Positions 10,366 to 20,964 of a stretch of DNA of 64,000 bases are shown here, piece by piece. The position numbers and the translations under genes are program-made. This stretch comes from RPQJ01 sp963778185 (GTDB lineage: Bacteria > Pseudomonadota > Gammaproteobacteria > Steroidobacterales > Steroidobacteraceae). The stretch covers positions 1-64,000 of the forward strand of contig CAVZTF010000005.1 of NCBI GenBank assembly GCA_963778185.1. The letters run 5' to 3'. Each line of letters starts with the position of its first letter. The first letter of the stretch is position 1. Under the pieces are notes generated by a model that was not told where the DNA came from, did no database searches, and worked only from the letters and a program-made list of their open reading frames with translations.

Positions 10366-12302
10366 TCAGGCCGCGGCCTGGCCCTCGACGAACTGCCGGT
10401 GCCATAACTGCGTCGACAGGACGCCCACGAACGCCATGTTGTCGCGCGCGGCATTGACGCGCGCGCGCTGCAGCTTGGCGACCAGGCGCCCGACCTTGTC
10501 GGGGTCGAAGTAACCATAGCGGGCCAGGCATTCCCGCCCCAGCAACTGGTTCACATAATCAGGGGTGCCGCCCTCGCCCTGCAGGAAGGCGGCCGCGTCG
10601 GGCGCCCGGTAGGGCTGCTTGTGGCGCTGCACGATCTCCGGCGGGAGGTCCGCGCGCATGGTCTCGCGCAGCAGGTGCTTCTCCCGCAGCACGCGCATCT
10701 TGTGCCGGGGGTGCAGCGCATTGGCGAAGGCGATCAGGCGGTGGTCCAGGAACGGGAAGCGGCCCTCGACCGAATTGGCCATCAGCATCCGGTCGCCCTG
10801 CGACGACAGCAGGTAGCTCGGCAACAGGGTCCGCGCCTCGACGTATTCGCTGCGATTGAAGGGGTGCCAGCGGTCGATGTCGGCCGGCAGCGCGGCCCGG
10901 AAGCGCTCGATGGCCGAGCCTTCGATCTGGCGCCCGCAGGTCCTCCGACAGGAACAGCTTGCACTGCGCCGTGGTCATCCAGCGGGGCAGGTGCGAAAAG
11001 AAGGGATCCTGGGGCCGGTCGAGCCCCACGCCGAAGAACTCGCGCAGGTAGGCGGCGCTCTGGGCGGAGGTGAGGTCCAGGTATGGGTACAGGCGCTTCA
11101 ACAAGGCCGGGCGCCAGGTGGAGGCCGGGTTGCGCGCCCAGAACTGCCGGACCTTCGACTTCCTTGAAGATGTCGTAGCCGCCCAGCACCTCGTCGGCGC
11201 CCTCGCCGGTCAGCACCACCTTGATGCCCGAGCGGCGAACCAGCCCCGAGAGCAGGCGCATGGGCGTGGGCGCCGTGCGCAGCACGGGGCTCTCGGCGTG
11301 GCGGATCGTGTCGGGAAAGCTCGCCGCGATATCCCCCAGGGAGCACTGGATGCGCGAGTTGACCGTGCGCAGGTGCGACACCATGCGCTGCTGCGAGTCG
11401 GTCTCGTCGAGGCCCACATCGTCGAAGCCGATCGAGAAGGTCCGCAAGGTCTCGGGCACGGTCTTGTTGAGCAGGGCCACCAGCGACGAGGAATCGAGGC
11501 CACCGGACAGATAGGCGCCCACGGGAACGTCCGCGCGCAGCCGAATGCCCGTCGCGTCGGCGAGGATCTCGCGCAGTTCAGCTTCGAGTTGTGCCTGCGG
11601 CGCCGTGCGGTGTGCGCCCGCCTGCGGGAACTCCCAGCGCCAGTAGGTACGCCGCTCGAGCCGCTGCCCCTGCAAGACGATCATCTCGCCCGGGCACACC
11701 TGCGAGACACCCTTGAACATCGTGCGCGGCGCGAGCGGGGCCCAGAACGTGAACGTCTCGTCGAGTCCGTTGGGATCGAGCGCCGCGCGCACCTCGCCGC
11801 TCGCGAGCAGCGCCTTGACCTCGGACGCGAAGAGCACGCCCTGTCGCGTGCGCGCGTAATAGAGCGGCAGGATGCCGGTGCGGTCGCGCACCAGCAGCAG
11901 CCGGCGGCGCGGCCTGTCCCACAGCGCGAACGCGAACTGACCGTTCAGCTCCTGGACGAAATCGTCACCGAGTTCCTCGTAGAGGTGAACGATGACCTCG
12001 GTGTCGGTGTGCGTATAGAAGCGGTGGCCGCGCTGCTCGAGCATGCGGCGCAGTTCGATGTAGTTGAACACCTCGCCGTTGTACGAGATCCAGATCGACT
12101 GGTCTTCGTTGTGGACGGGCTGCGCACCGCCCTCGAGGTCGATGATGCTCAGCCGCGCGTGACCGAGACCGACGCCGGGCTCGAGGTGGAATCCGGTGCC
12201 GTCAGGCCCACGATGCCGGATGGCCGCGACCATGCGCTGCAGCATGTCGGCGTCCGGCGATGCCTCCGGCGAGTCCAGGTGTATTCCCGCGAGTCCGCAC
12301 AT
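10366..12302 (-). CDS. asparagine synthase (glutamine-hydrolysing) / amidotransferase, XrtA-system associated
   Basis: Class II glutamine amidotransferase. MCGLAGIHLD gives the N-terminal nucleophilic Cys2; RHRGPDGTG, ISYNGEVFNYIELR and TDTEVIVHLYEELG are glutaminase-domain motifs. The synthetase domain has the ATP loop VGAYLSGGLDSSSLVALL and VVLTGEGADEVLGGYDIF. The C-terminal part includes VEGRFPFLDHRLIAFA and ends at 10366. About 640 residues, normal for XrtA-associated amidotransferase 1. Frame breaks near 11160 and 10935. It lies 45 bases downstream of the BY-kinase. It probably amidates a sugar acid or a carrier-bound intermediate of the exopolysaccharide rather than making asparagine, an inference from context. 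Confidence 0.85.
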
Positions 12303-12346
12303 ACATTCTTGGCATTCTTATTGGACGCGACGCGTCCGGCGAACCG

Positions 12347-13299
12347 CTATTCGGGATCGTCGCCCGCAGCGGGAACGGCTTCGTCCTTACCCGACTTGCG
12401 ACCGTAGCCGTAGCTGCCGTAGTAGCCGTAGTTGCTGTAGCTGCGCTCTGGAACGGAGAGGACCTGGTTCAGAACCAGGCTCACCGACTTGTCCTCGGTG
12501 ATGCTTTCGACGGCGCGGACCACGACTTCCTGCGGCGTCTCGGACGCCTTCACGACCAGTACGACCTGCCCAGCGAGCGACGTCAACACGCCGGCCTCAG
12601 TGGTCACCAGCAACGGCGGCGAATCGATCAGCACGATGCGACGAGGGTCGGACGCCAGCGACGCCAGCAAGGCTGCCGTGCGCTCGGACCCGAGAATCTC
12701 CGTCGCTTCGAGGTGCTGGTTGCCCGCGGGCATCACGTAGAGCGAAGGAACGTCGGTCTTGAGAATAGTGCTCGCAAGGTCATGGTCCGTCGTACCCGCG
12801 GCATCGAGCAGTCCGGGTTCCTCATCGAGCCCGAAGACATGGGTGATGTCCCGCTTGGCCACGTCGCCGTCGATCAGGACCACCTCGCGATTGCGCTCGA
12901 GCGCGAGGCTGAGCGCCAGGTTGAGGCTCGTGAAGGTCTTGCCTTCGCCGGGCACGGCACTCGTGACCACGAGGATGTTGCTCAGCGCCGGCGCCTCGTC
13001 GCCCGTCATGGCTTTCAGCAGCGGCCGCTTGATGATGCGGTATTCCTCCGCGAGCCGGCGTTCCTCGTCCTCGGGAGCGATCACGCCGGCATCACGCAAT
13101 GCGGCCAGGTCCGTCCGCAAGACCCGATCAGTGCGACACGGCATCGAGCGGACGGCGTCCGGGCGACCGGCTGCCGGGCTTGTCGGCCTGACGCGCGGCA
13201 GGCTGCTCGACCGGCTGGGCCACCGGCTGCGCCGACTCCGCCGGCGCAGACCGGCTTTTCCTGATTCAGCTGTTCGAGGGCTCGTTCGATGAAGCTCAT
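12347..13299 (-). CDS. XrtA-associated BY-kinase (tyrosine autokinase, Wzc/CpsD-like)
   Basis: Cytoplasmic bacterial tyrosine kinase controlling polysaccharide chain length. Starts MSFIERALEQLNQE. Walker A is TSAVPGEGKTFTSLNLAL, Walker A' VVLIDGDVAKRD and Walker B RIVLIDSPPLLVTTE. The C-terminus has a tyrosine cluster YSNYGYYGSYGYGRKSG, the autophosphorylation tail and expected substrate of an LMW phosphatase such as the one at 2230-2824. Two frame breaks lie in the low-complexity linker between about 13080 and 13260; the kinase core is intact. Start ATG 13299 follows the chain-length determinant stop by three bases. Confidence 0.88.
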
Positions 13300-13302
13300 G
13301 GT

Positions 13303-14908
13303 TCAGCCCATGAGTCCGTGCAGGAAATGGCTGCCGACGTCCCGAGCCAGCACGACGGCGACGAACACCACGAACAGCGCCGCCCCAACCGCAGCCACCT
13401 GCACGACCTCGGTGCGTCTGCGCGCCTTGCGCCGATCGAGCCAGGTGACGCTGACCGCGCCGAGCACCGGCAAGCCCGGTCACGGTCTGCAGCGTCGTCA
13501 GCGAGTCGAACACAGGATTCATCTTGGACATCGCGTAGGCGGCAGCGCCGCCGGCACCCAGGCCGAGCACAAGCACGCCAATCAGCAGCAGCAGGCGTGG
13601 CGGCGCTACCGGCGCGGCGAGCGCCGTCGGAGGGTCCACGATCGAGAAATCGACCTGATCGGTCTCGCCAACGGACTCGCTCAACTTCGCTGCCTCGAGC
13701 TGCTGCAGCAAGGCCGCATAGCGCTCCTTCAGCACGTCGTAGTCGCGCGTCAACTGCGCCAACTCGGCTTCGACCTCCGGCATCGTGGCCATTTTGGACC
13801 GCATCGCACTGATGCGCGCCGAGCTCTCGGCAATCTGCCCGCCGACGGCCGCCAGATCCACATCGACCTGATTGCGCTGCAGTCGGATCTGCTCGTACAC
13901 GGGATTCGCCACCAGGCCCCCGCGCTCGGGCATGTCCGTGACTCCCATCTTCGCCATTTCCTCGCGGCGCTGCGCACGAAGCAGCTTCAGGTTCTCCTCG
14001 AGCGCAATGACCTCCGGGTGCTTGGGCGTATAGACCCGCAGCAACTCGTCCAGGCGCGATTGCGCCGCAAGAATGGCCGCGTCCAGTGCGTTGCTGCCGG
14101 TCGGCTGACTGCCGCCCGGGTGCAGCCGGCACCGAACTGGCTGGCACGTATTGCTTTTCGGCCGCCAACTGCGCGGTCAGCTGCTGGCGTCGGCTCGCCA
14201 GCACGCTTTGCTGCGATTTCAGATGTCTGCAGCGAAGTCATTTCAGCCTGCACGCTGCCGATGTAGCTGCCCTCCTGCGTCGGAAGGTTGTCGATGTTGC
14301 GCCGCTTGAAATCGGCCAGCTTGTTCTCGGCCTCCGCCAGGCGCTGTTCCTGCTGGTTAATCTGCTGCTGGAGGAAATCCTGGGCGGACTGAAAGCCCGA
14401 ACTACGCTTCTGCAACGTATTCTCGATGAAGTTGTCGAGCATGATCTGCACGACCTTCACCGCGCGCTGGCGATCTGTATCGCGGTAGGCAATCTCGAAA
14501 TTTCGGTCCCGCTGCCCGAAGATCGATGCGCGAAGGCCCCCCTCCGGTCAGCTGGATATTGGTCTTGAGCTTCTCGAGCAGGACCTCGAGTTCAACGGGG
14601 TCGTCGCCAGGATATCGAGATCCGTTTCACGAGCGACGCTTCAGCAGCGCGTCGCGCCCGAGGACGAGTTGCTTGACCATGTCCACCTGCTGGTCCACGT
14701 CCAAGGCTACCGACAGGTCCTTCACGAACGGCTCGAGCGCCGACTGCGCGTCCAGGTAGAACCTCGCCCGGGCCTCGTAGGTGTCAGGCGTCAGGTAGAC
14801 GGCCAGCCAGCCAAGGGCGCACACGGCCCAAGCCACGCCGAGCGCATGCCAACGGTAGCGCCAGGCGCCTCGCAGTTCGGCATGCAGTAGTTTGACGATA
14901 TCCTGCAT
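13303..14908 (-). CDS. XrtA-system polysaccharide chain-length determinant (Wzz/GNVR domain), frame-broken
   Basis: Inner-membrane co-polymerase partner of the BY-kinase. The N-terminal part MQDIVKLLHAELRGAWRYRW leads into a first membrane span (VCALGWLAVYL). Then come a periplasmic coiled-coil region rich in Gln/Glu (QQINQQEQRLAEAENKLADF), the LLRVYTPKHPEVIALEENL motif of the GNVR region, and a second membrane span before the C-terminal tail. Start chosen at ATG 14908 because MQ(D/E)..LL.. is typical; an in-frame upstream ATG at 14989 would add 27 residues. Frame breaks near 14625, 14540, 14230, 14130 and 13480. Expected length is about 510 residues. Confidence 0.8.
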
Positions 14909-15039
14909 ATTGGTGCGCCTAACCTCACGGCCACTGTTCGGGGGCGAGCAATCGCGCAGCTCGCTGGTACGTGCAAGCCGTGCTGTCATGTCGCCCCCCT
15001 GCGTGGATTTGCGCCCCGATATTGGGGCAAGCTTGAAAT

Positions 15040-15735
15040 ACTATCAAATTCAATCGCATGGCAAGTGCTATTGAACTTAGTTCGCATCTGCCAGGCGCGT
15101 CCGCTCGACTCTGTTGCAGCGCCGGGAGCAGCGCTGGCAGGGCCTCCACCGACAGCGCTTCGAGCGCTGACCGGGCGTGGTCGCAGTCGGGCCGGCATTC
15201 CGCTGCAAGGGCTATTACGCTTGCCTGTCGGCGCACGCCAGAAGTGAGCGGATCCCGTATGCCACCCGGCTCGACAGCCGCATGGGGTCCGGTCGCCCGT
15301 CGACGGCAAACACCGACCAGATCAAGAGTTCGCTGCCCGTCCGGCGCTCGACAAGTTGCTCCGTGACGGACACGACCCCGCTGCCGGCGCTCACATCACG
15401 GTTGCTCGACGACCTCAACTGGTAGCTGCGCCCCAACGACGGAATTGCCGTACCCGAGGAGTTCCTTGCCCTGACGCTGGGAATGGTACGACGGCGAAAT
15501 ATAGCCCGACGTCGCCGGCGATCTCACTGTGGTACGCCACCAGGAATTCCTCGTCTGCATTTGCGAAGACCGGCTGCCAATCGGACTGGTACGGCCTCCG
15601 GACCTGACCAACCGTCGAGAGAAGGCGGTGGCTGAGTTACGCGAGTCGCCTCGGTTCCGCGGTTCCGCGAGCGACAACACTGGGCCGACGGCAAGCGCCA
15701 GACCGCCGCCAAAGCTATCGCAGCCGCTAACGTCT
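15040..15735 (-). CDS. EpsI-like exosortase-associated protein/domain, frame-broken
   Basis: Pieced over frames, the segment shows a hydrophobic start (AAAIALAA), WQPVFANADEEFLVAYHSEI, VGLYF.VVP..QGKELLGYGNSVV, VSVTEQLVERRTGSELLIWSVFAVDGR and RVAYGIRSLL. This pattern matches EpsI, the periplasmic partner commonly fused to or directly downstream of exosortase A. Whether it is fused to xrtA cannot be settled, because the region has several frame breaks and a stop at 15734. The 3' end is approximate. EpsI is linked to polysaccharide export or assembly, but its reaction is not known. Confidence 0.6.
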
Positions 15736-16594
15736 ACGGCGGCGAGAGGCTGCGGAACTCGCGAGATACCGACGGCCGCTCGGCGCTCGCTCTACGTGGC
15801 AGGCGCGCGGAGACGTAAACATAGAACAGCAGCGCGAAGGCGAACAGGAACCAGCCGAAATAGTAATGATCGACCTTGACCAGGAAATGCTGCATGTTCG
15901 TCAGGTGGCCGGCCACGATGATGATGAACACACGCAACCAGTTGGTGACCAGCGCCAGCGTGCCCGCGATGGCCAGCAGCAGCAATCGCGACCGCCAGTC
16001 GTCCCGGTCGATTTCGCCGTGAAGCGTGGCGATGCCCAGCGCGACGATGAAGAAGTGCAGGCCGTTGCAGCCGCCCGCAATCTCGAACCAGCCTTCCGGT
16101 ATGTGGATGACGTACTCGTCCATCGCCACCGGAATGCCGACCATCTGAGTCAGCCACAGGCTGACGAGCGCCGTTAGCGACTGGAGCGGCGCACTGATCA
16201 GCTCCCACACCGGGAATGCGAAGTAGAGGAACAGCACGGCGAAGGCCGCTCGCCGCGCCAATGCCCACCCGCCCGCGGCCCAGATCGTCGACGAGCACGA
16301 GCAGCGGCATGGCGAGCGTAGTCATCGCCAGCACGCCGGCATTGAAGCCGACCAGCCACCCGATGCTGCCGACTGCAACCAGAACCCACCCGCCGACCGG
16401 GGGTGCCAAGCGCTTACCGAGGCCAACTGCGCACGGTCGCGCCAGACCAGCCACACGGTGACGGCCAGCACGATCCAGCCGTGCGTGTAGCGACGCCGGA
16501 CCGTGTCCTCCCAGAGATCCGCTATTTCGAGCGAAGTGGGCCAATACAGCAGGGCCGTGAGGGCTAGCTCGCCGAGATCATAGTAAAGGCGCAT
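15735..16594 (-). CDS. xrtA: exosortase A
   Basis: Polytopic inner-membrane cysteine transpeptidase that cleaves PEP-CTERM proteins and hands them to the cell-surface polysaccharide. The catalytic triad is visible: Cys in EIAGGCNGLHFFIVALG, Arg in TNWLRVFIIIVAGH and His in VDHYYFGWFLFAFALLFYVY. Eight or so hydrophobic spans are apparent, beginning MRLYYDLGELALTALLYW and including the early motif YTHGWIVLAVTVWLVWRDR. Start ATG 16594. Frame breaks fall near 16390 and 16260. It is the promoter-proximal gene of the minus-strand EPS operon, and a candidate substrate lies 2.2 kb away at 18798. Confidence 0.88.
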
Positions 16595-16813
16595 TGAAGC
16601 GCCGATCGCTCCTGCTCGACAGCGTCCGTGCGATCGTTGAGCGCCCCGGGCCGATCATACGCCATTTGCCAGTCTATCCCGGCCGGAACCCGGAAACGCG
16701 CGTCGCGTCGCGGATTGCCGCGGCCCTGGAGTCGACAGCGAGCCGGCCCCGGCTGGCGGGCGACGGTTCTTGACTACGGCCCCAGCAATCCGGACAATTC
16801 CGCGCCCTCCGGT

Positions 16814-16888
16814 TCCGACATAGCTCAGCGGTAGAGCAGCTGACTGTTAATCAGCGGGTCCCGGGTTCGAATCCAGGTGTCGGAGCCA
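16814..16888 (+). tRNA. tRNA-Asn (GTT)
   Basis: 75 nt cloverleaf with encoded CCA. Acceptor arms tccgaca (16814-16820) and tgtcgga (16878-16884) pair perfectly, discriminator G 16885, CCA 16886-16888. The D-loop starts tagctcagcggtagagc, the anticodon loop ctgttaa gives anticodon GTT at 16846-16848, and the T-arm has ggttcgaatcc. It lies upstream of the EPS operon on the opposite strand. Confidence 0.96.
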
Positions 16889-16924
16889 ACTCTTCGTTGG
16901 GTGTTTTCGCGTGTCGGACCGGTT

Positions 16925-18071
16925 ACGCGGCTATGGGCGCCGAAACGCTCGATTCGCGACTTAGCTGGCAGCCTTCCAGTTGCCAGGGTTTACCGAGTGT
17001 CGGTGACAGCTTCTCGGCCACGGGTCCACTGGCTCGGCCAGCGCTCGTAGCGATCCGTTCCCTGTCGCGTACGTACTCCCGGCGGCCAACGGCGTTCTCG
17101 TCACATCCACACTGCCAGGGCACGGGGATCGGCGAAGTAGACTCGGGGCAGCCGTTGCGACAGTGACCTGGCGTGCCGGTGAGTCCGAGCCGCGATCCCA
17201 AGTCGGCGATTTCCGGAGGGCCGAGGGAGCTTGCGAACTGCCTTGACCACGGCGTCGACCACTGCACGGTGAGCGCGTCCGGGAATCTTCGACCAAGATG
17301 ACCAACCGCTGATCCGTAACCAGGTGGCGATCGTCGGTCCCACGCGAACCCTCCACGGATTGCCCTCCCAGTGTCCGGAACCGCTCGATCTTCCACCTTC
17401 GCCGGCCGCTGGCGGATGGGACGGCATCCGCGATTCGCTCCCGACACGGCCATCGGTGGCATGACGGGGACGGCGGAGCCGTCGCTTGGAGCGAAGATGG
17501 CCGAGCAGCTCCTTTCTCAGGGCGCCGCGAGCTCGGACGAACATGCTGCGTTAGATCGTTTCGTGTGACACCCACATCTCCGGGTTGCCGGGGTGCTGGT
17601 CTTTGCCGAGCGATCTGCTGAGGCGACAGTCTTGCTTCAGTTTAACCGCGACGATCCGCTGAAACGGCCGGTTCGGGGCGAGCAGGCAGGGCTGGGGGCG
17701 ACGCGCTGATTCCCAGGCGGCCCAGTCGGCTTGTGCGGCGCGATAGCACGCCCTCTCCGCCATGCCGGGCCACTTCCTGTCTGACGATGGAAACGACGCG
17801 GGCGAGCCTACGGGCGATACTGCGGAACGAGTTTCCCGCAGCGACGCCGCGCGAAATCTCTTCGCGCTCGCCGAAGCTCAGTACCCTTGGGGGAACGATT
17901 CCGTTGCGCGGGCGCGATACCGCCCGCGCCTTGCAGTACGCGGTAGAGGCTTCGGCGGCTGACCCAGCGCGCACGCGATCCGGAGCACCGCTCGCCAGCT
18001 TTATACCGGCGCCAGAGTTCGCGCTGCGGGGCCGTCACCGTCGGGTGGCGTCCGAGTCCCATGCCAAACAC
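16925..18071 (-). pseudogene. IS30-family transposase remnant
   Basis: On the minus strand the pieces read in IS30 order: an N-terminal helix-turn-helix region (REEISRGVAAGNSFRSIARR followed by VRQEVARHGGEG), ARRPQPCLLAPNRPFQRIV, HPGNPEMWVSHETI, VRARGALRKELLGHLR, SGHWEGNP and a DDE-domain tail VYFADPRALAVWM. Each lies in a different frame, at least six breaks in 1.1 kb, and the DDE region is eroded. I see no clear terminal inverted repeats. It sits 37 bases after tRNA-Asn, between xrtA and the PEP-CTERM gene. It is probably inactive, though some breaks may be sequence errors as in nearby genes. Confidence 0.7.
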
Positions 18072-18109
18072 TCCTAGGCCGGACTATCCTGGAGCGCTTC
18101 GCTGACCGC

Positions 18110-18655
18110 TTGGGACCGCCCAAGCACGTCGCAAGCTCAGTGCCTTCCGGTCGCGTTGTCGAACCTGCCGCCACCGGCACCGTGCCGCCGCGCAAGCGTG
18201 GCTCGTTGGAGTCGTTGGCTCTCCTCAGAAGATACGTCTTCGAGGCGATGTTCGAGAGGTCGCTCTCCAGCGCCGTGCTGGTCGAATGCGGTGACCGCAA
18301 ACAACCACGTGCCGGGTTCCAGGTTGGTGACCGTCCAGGTAATTGCCGACGGATTCCTGATCTCGATACTTGTCCGGCGCAAGCTCTGGTGTGACGTGCC
18401 GTAATAGATTCTGAAACCAGCCAGATTGTCCAGCGGAGAACCGTCCTCTCGCATGGCAGGTGCAAACCAACTGACCTTGGCGCTACCTGCGGCTGGCGGA
18501 CCAGGCGGCCACCCGAGCCGCCACCGGCGCATCGGGAGCCCCCCACCGTCGCCACACGCGCCCATCGCGATCACCAGCATCGGCCACAAGCACCGAGCTG
18601 CGGATGAACAGCGGACGTGGGCTCGTCCTTGACCGACGATCCATGTTGGCGGCAC
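18110..18655 (-). CDS. fibronectin type III domain lipoprotein, frame-broken
   Basis: Starts with a likely lipoprotein signal (LWPMLVIAMGACGDG, lipobox A-M-G-A-C). A single FnIII domain follows: AKVSWFAPAMREDGSPLDNL, LAGFRIYYGTS, TWTVTNLEPGTWLFAVTAFD and, after a frame break near 18265, SDLSNIASKTY. This is a recognised neighbour type in XrtA/PEP-CTERM loci, presumably an envelope-anchored carbohydrate- or protein-binding module. Start and end are approximate. It lies just downstream of the PEP-CTERM gene on the same strand, separated by a terminator-like hairpin. Confidence 0.65.
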
Positions 18656-18751
18656 CTGCAGGGCGGCGACGCCGATCTTAACTTAATCCGACAAGGCTGG
18701 AACGCGGTCGGCGATATGCCAAACGCTTGTGTCTGGAACCTGCACAAACAC

Positions 18752-18782
18752 GAACCCCGGCGCGGAGGCCGGGGTTCTTTTC
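18752..18782. terminator. intrinsic terminator-like hairpin after PEP-CTERM gene
   Basis: A perfect 10-bp stem (18752-18761 with 18768-18777, arms gaaccccggc/gccggggttc), six-base loop, then a T-rich tail ttttc on the plus strand. On the minus strand it lies 16 bases beyond the PEP-CTERM stop, so it could act in both directions. Confidence 0.7.
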
Positions 18783-18797
18783 GAAGGGAGCGCGTGA

Positions 18798-19434
18798 TTA
18801 CGCCGTCTTGTGTCGCCGCCGCAGGCCAAGGCCGACCAACCCGAGACCAAACAGCGCAAGCGGGCCGGGTTCGGGGACGCTGCCGCCCGCGGCGCGGAAT
18901 GCATGGTTGTCGCTTTCGAAGGCAAATCCCCGACTCGTCAACGTGATGGAATCGAACCGGTCGCTCGCCGAAGTCGAAATTGATGTAGCGGTTCGAGCTG
19001 TAGCTGACCTGGTTGCCATTCGCGAACTGACCGACGAGGTCGGTGCCCGTGTAGGTGGCAACCAGACTGCCGGCGAGATAGAAGCTGATGCTGTTGTAGT
19101 TGTCGATCGAGCCCCAGTACAGCCCGAAGTAATCGGCCTCGGTGCCGAGCGACAAGGTCGCCGAGCCGCTGGAAACGGGGTTCGGGACCGACAGATATCG
19201 CGTATTCGTGCCCGCCGGCTGGGCGTACTGGCCACTCACCGAGCCCAGCACGACCTGGAAGTTACCCGTGCAGCTGGCATACCCACAGCTGCCGTCATTG
19301 AAATCCACCGTCGTGGCGCCGGCGATCGACGTAGTGGTTACGCCCAAAGCGGACGTGGTGACCACGACGGCTTGGGCCGCAGAAGCGCTCAGACCGATCA
19401 AGCCAGCTGCAAGCAATTTGACAGAATTCCGCAC
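18798..19434 (-). CDS. PEP-CTERM sorting-domain protein, frame-broken once
   Basis: Secreted exosortase substrate. It has an N-terminal signal peptide (SVKLLAAGLIGLSASAAQA), then a Ser/Thr/Gly/Asn-rich beta-type body (SVSGQYAQPAGTNTRYLSVP, DYFGLYWGSIDNYNSISFYL), and after one frame break near 18958 a classic sorting tail: VPEPGPLALFGLGLVGLGL followed by RRRHKTA. The tail contains the PEP motif, the hydrophobic helix and the Arg cluster. The exosortase A at 15735-16594 should process it. Start taken as GTG 19434, because GGAG lies five bases upstream; GTG 19440 in the same frame is possible. About 210 residues. The body resembles no enzyme I recognise; a structural or biofilm-matrix role is inferred. 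Confidence 0.85.
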
Positions 19435-19633
19435 GTTCACTCCAGGTTGCTTCGTCGATCACCGCCTCGAGCGGCGAGTCGCAGGCAAAGGAGCATGAAT
19501 CATGCCAGCCAGCGTGTGCCTTCTCGGATCAATGGCTTAGGGGAATCGTAGAGGCCGCTTCGAGAGGTTCCTTGCGCCCGCATGTAGGGAACCCCGACAG
19601 GCTTCAGCGACAATGCCCCGCCGTCGCCGCTCC

Positions 19634-20939
19634 TCAAGCGTTCACCGCCGCCTTCACGCCCCCGGTCAGCTCCCGCAACGCCTCCGCCACGATCCCCAAC
19701 CCCTCCCGCACGATCGCATCCGACGCGGTCAGCGGCACGAGGAAGCGGATCACGTTGCCATGGAGCCCGCAGGACAGCAGCACGAGACCCTTCTCTGCCC
19801 GCGCGCTTCGTCAGCGCCTTGGTAAGGTCCGGGTCCGGCGCATGGGGATCGCCGTTCTTCACGAGCTCCATGGCGACCATGGCCCCGAGGTTGCGCACCT
19901 CGCCAATCGCCGGGATCTCCCGCTGCAGGTCGCGAAGCGACGCCACCATCATTTCGCCGATGCTCACCGCCCGCGCGCAGAGCTTCTCCTGCTCGATCAC
20001 CTCCAGCACCGCCAGCGCCGCGGCGCAGGCGATCGGCGAGCCCGCATAGGTGCCGCCGAGGCCGCCCGGCCCCGGCGCATCCATGATGCTGGCCTTTCCC
20101 ACGACCGCCGCCAGCGGAAACCCGCCCGCAAGGCTCTTGGCCATGGTCATGAGGTCGGGCTCGATGCCAGCGTGCTCGACCGCAAACATCTTCCCCGTGC
20201 GTGCGAAGCCAGTCTGGATCTCGTCCGCCACGAGCACGATGCCGTGCTGGTCGCAGAGCTTGCGCAGCGAGCGCAGGAACTCCGGCGGCGCGATGTAGAA
20301 GCCGCCCTCGCCCATCACCGGCTCGATGATGATCGCCGCCACCCGCGCGGGCTCGATGTCGTACTTGAAAATGTGCTCGAGCGCGTCGAGGCTGTCCTGC
20401 ACGCTCACGCCGTGATACGCGATCGGGAAAGGCGCGTGGTAGACCTCGGCCGGGAACGGGCCGAAGCCCGCCTTGTACGGCGCCACCTTGCCAGTGAGCG
20501 CCATGGCCATGAAGGTGCGGCCGTGGAAGCCGCCGCCGAAGGCGATGACGCCCGAGCGGCCGGTGTGGGCCCGCGCGATCTTGATGCAGTTTTCGACGGC
20601 CTCGGCGCCCGTCGTGACGAAGATCGCCTTCTTGGGCGTCGGGCCGGGTGCGAGCTTGTTGAGCTTCTCGGCCAGCTCCACCGCGACCGCGTACGGCGTG
20701 ACCATCAGGCAGGTGTGGCTGAACGCGTCCAGCTGCGTCGCGACGGCCGCCTGCACCTTCGGGTGCAGGTGCCCGGTGTTGACGACCGCGATGCCGCTGC
20801 CGAAGTCGATGTAGCGGCGTCCCTCGACGTCCCAGATCTCCGCGTTGCGCGCGCGCTCCACGTAGACGGGCAGCTGGTTGCCGAGGCCACGGGCGAAGGC
20901 CGCGTCGCGACGGGTCTGCAGGTCCTGGTTCCTGGCCAT
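19634..20939 (-). CDS. gabT: 4-aminobutyrate aminotransferase
   Basis: Class III PLP aminotransferase moving the amino group of GABA to 2-oxoglutarate. Seen: TTGAEAVENCIKIARAHTGR, AFGGGFHGRTFMAMALTGK, VADEIQTGFARTGKMFA (Asp binding the pyridine nitrogen), and the Schiff-base lysine in TMAKSLAGGFPLAAVVG. A single frame break near 19803 precedes a conserved end (HGNVIRFLVPLT...GGVKAAVNA). About 430 residues, normal length. The gene follows galU closely and may be co-transcribed. Other class III enzymes (acetylornithine type) are less likely, because the start (RRDAAFARGLGN) is typical of GabT. Confidence 0.85.
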
Positions 20940-20964
20940 GTGCTTTGCTCCGGGCGGTGGCGGG

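Noticed and set aside
14925..15236. Separate small gene upstream of the chain-length determinant
   Set aside because: It reads as the frame-shifted tail of the EpsI-like domain plus leader; no independent start or family signal.
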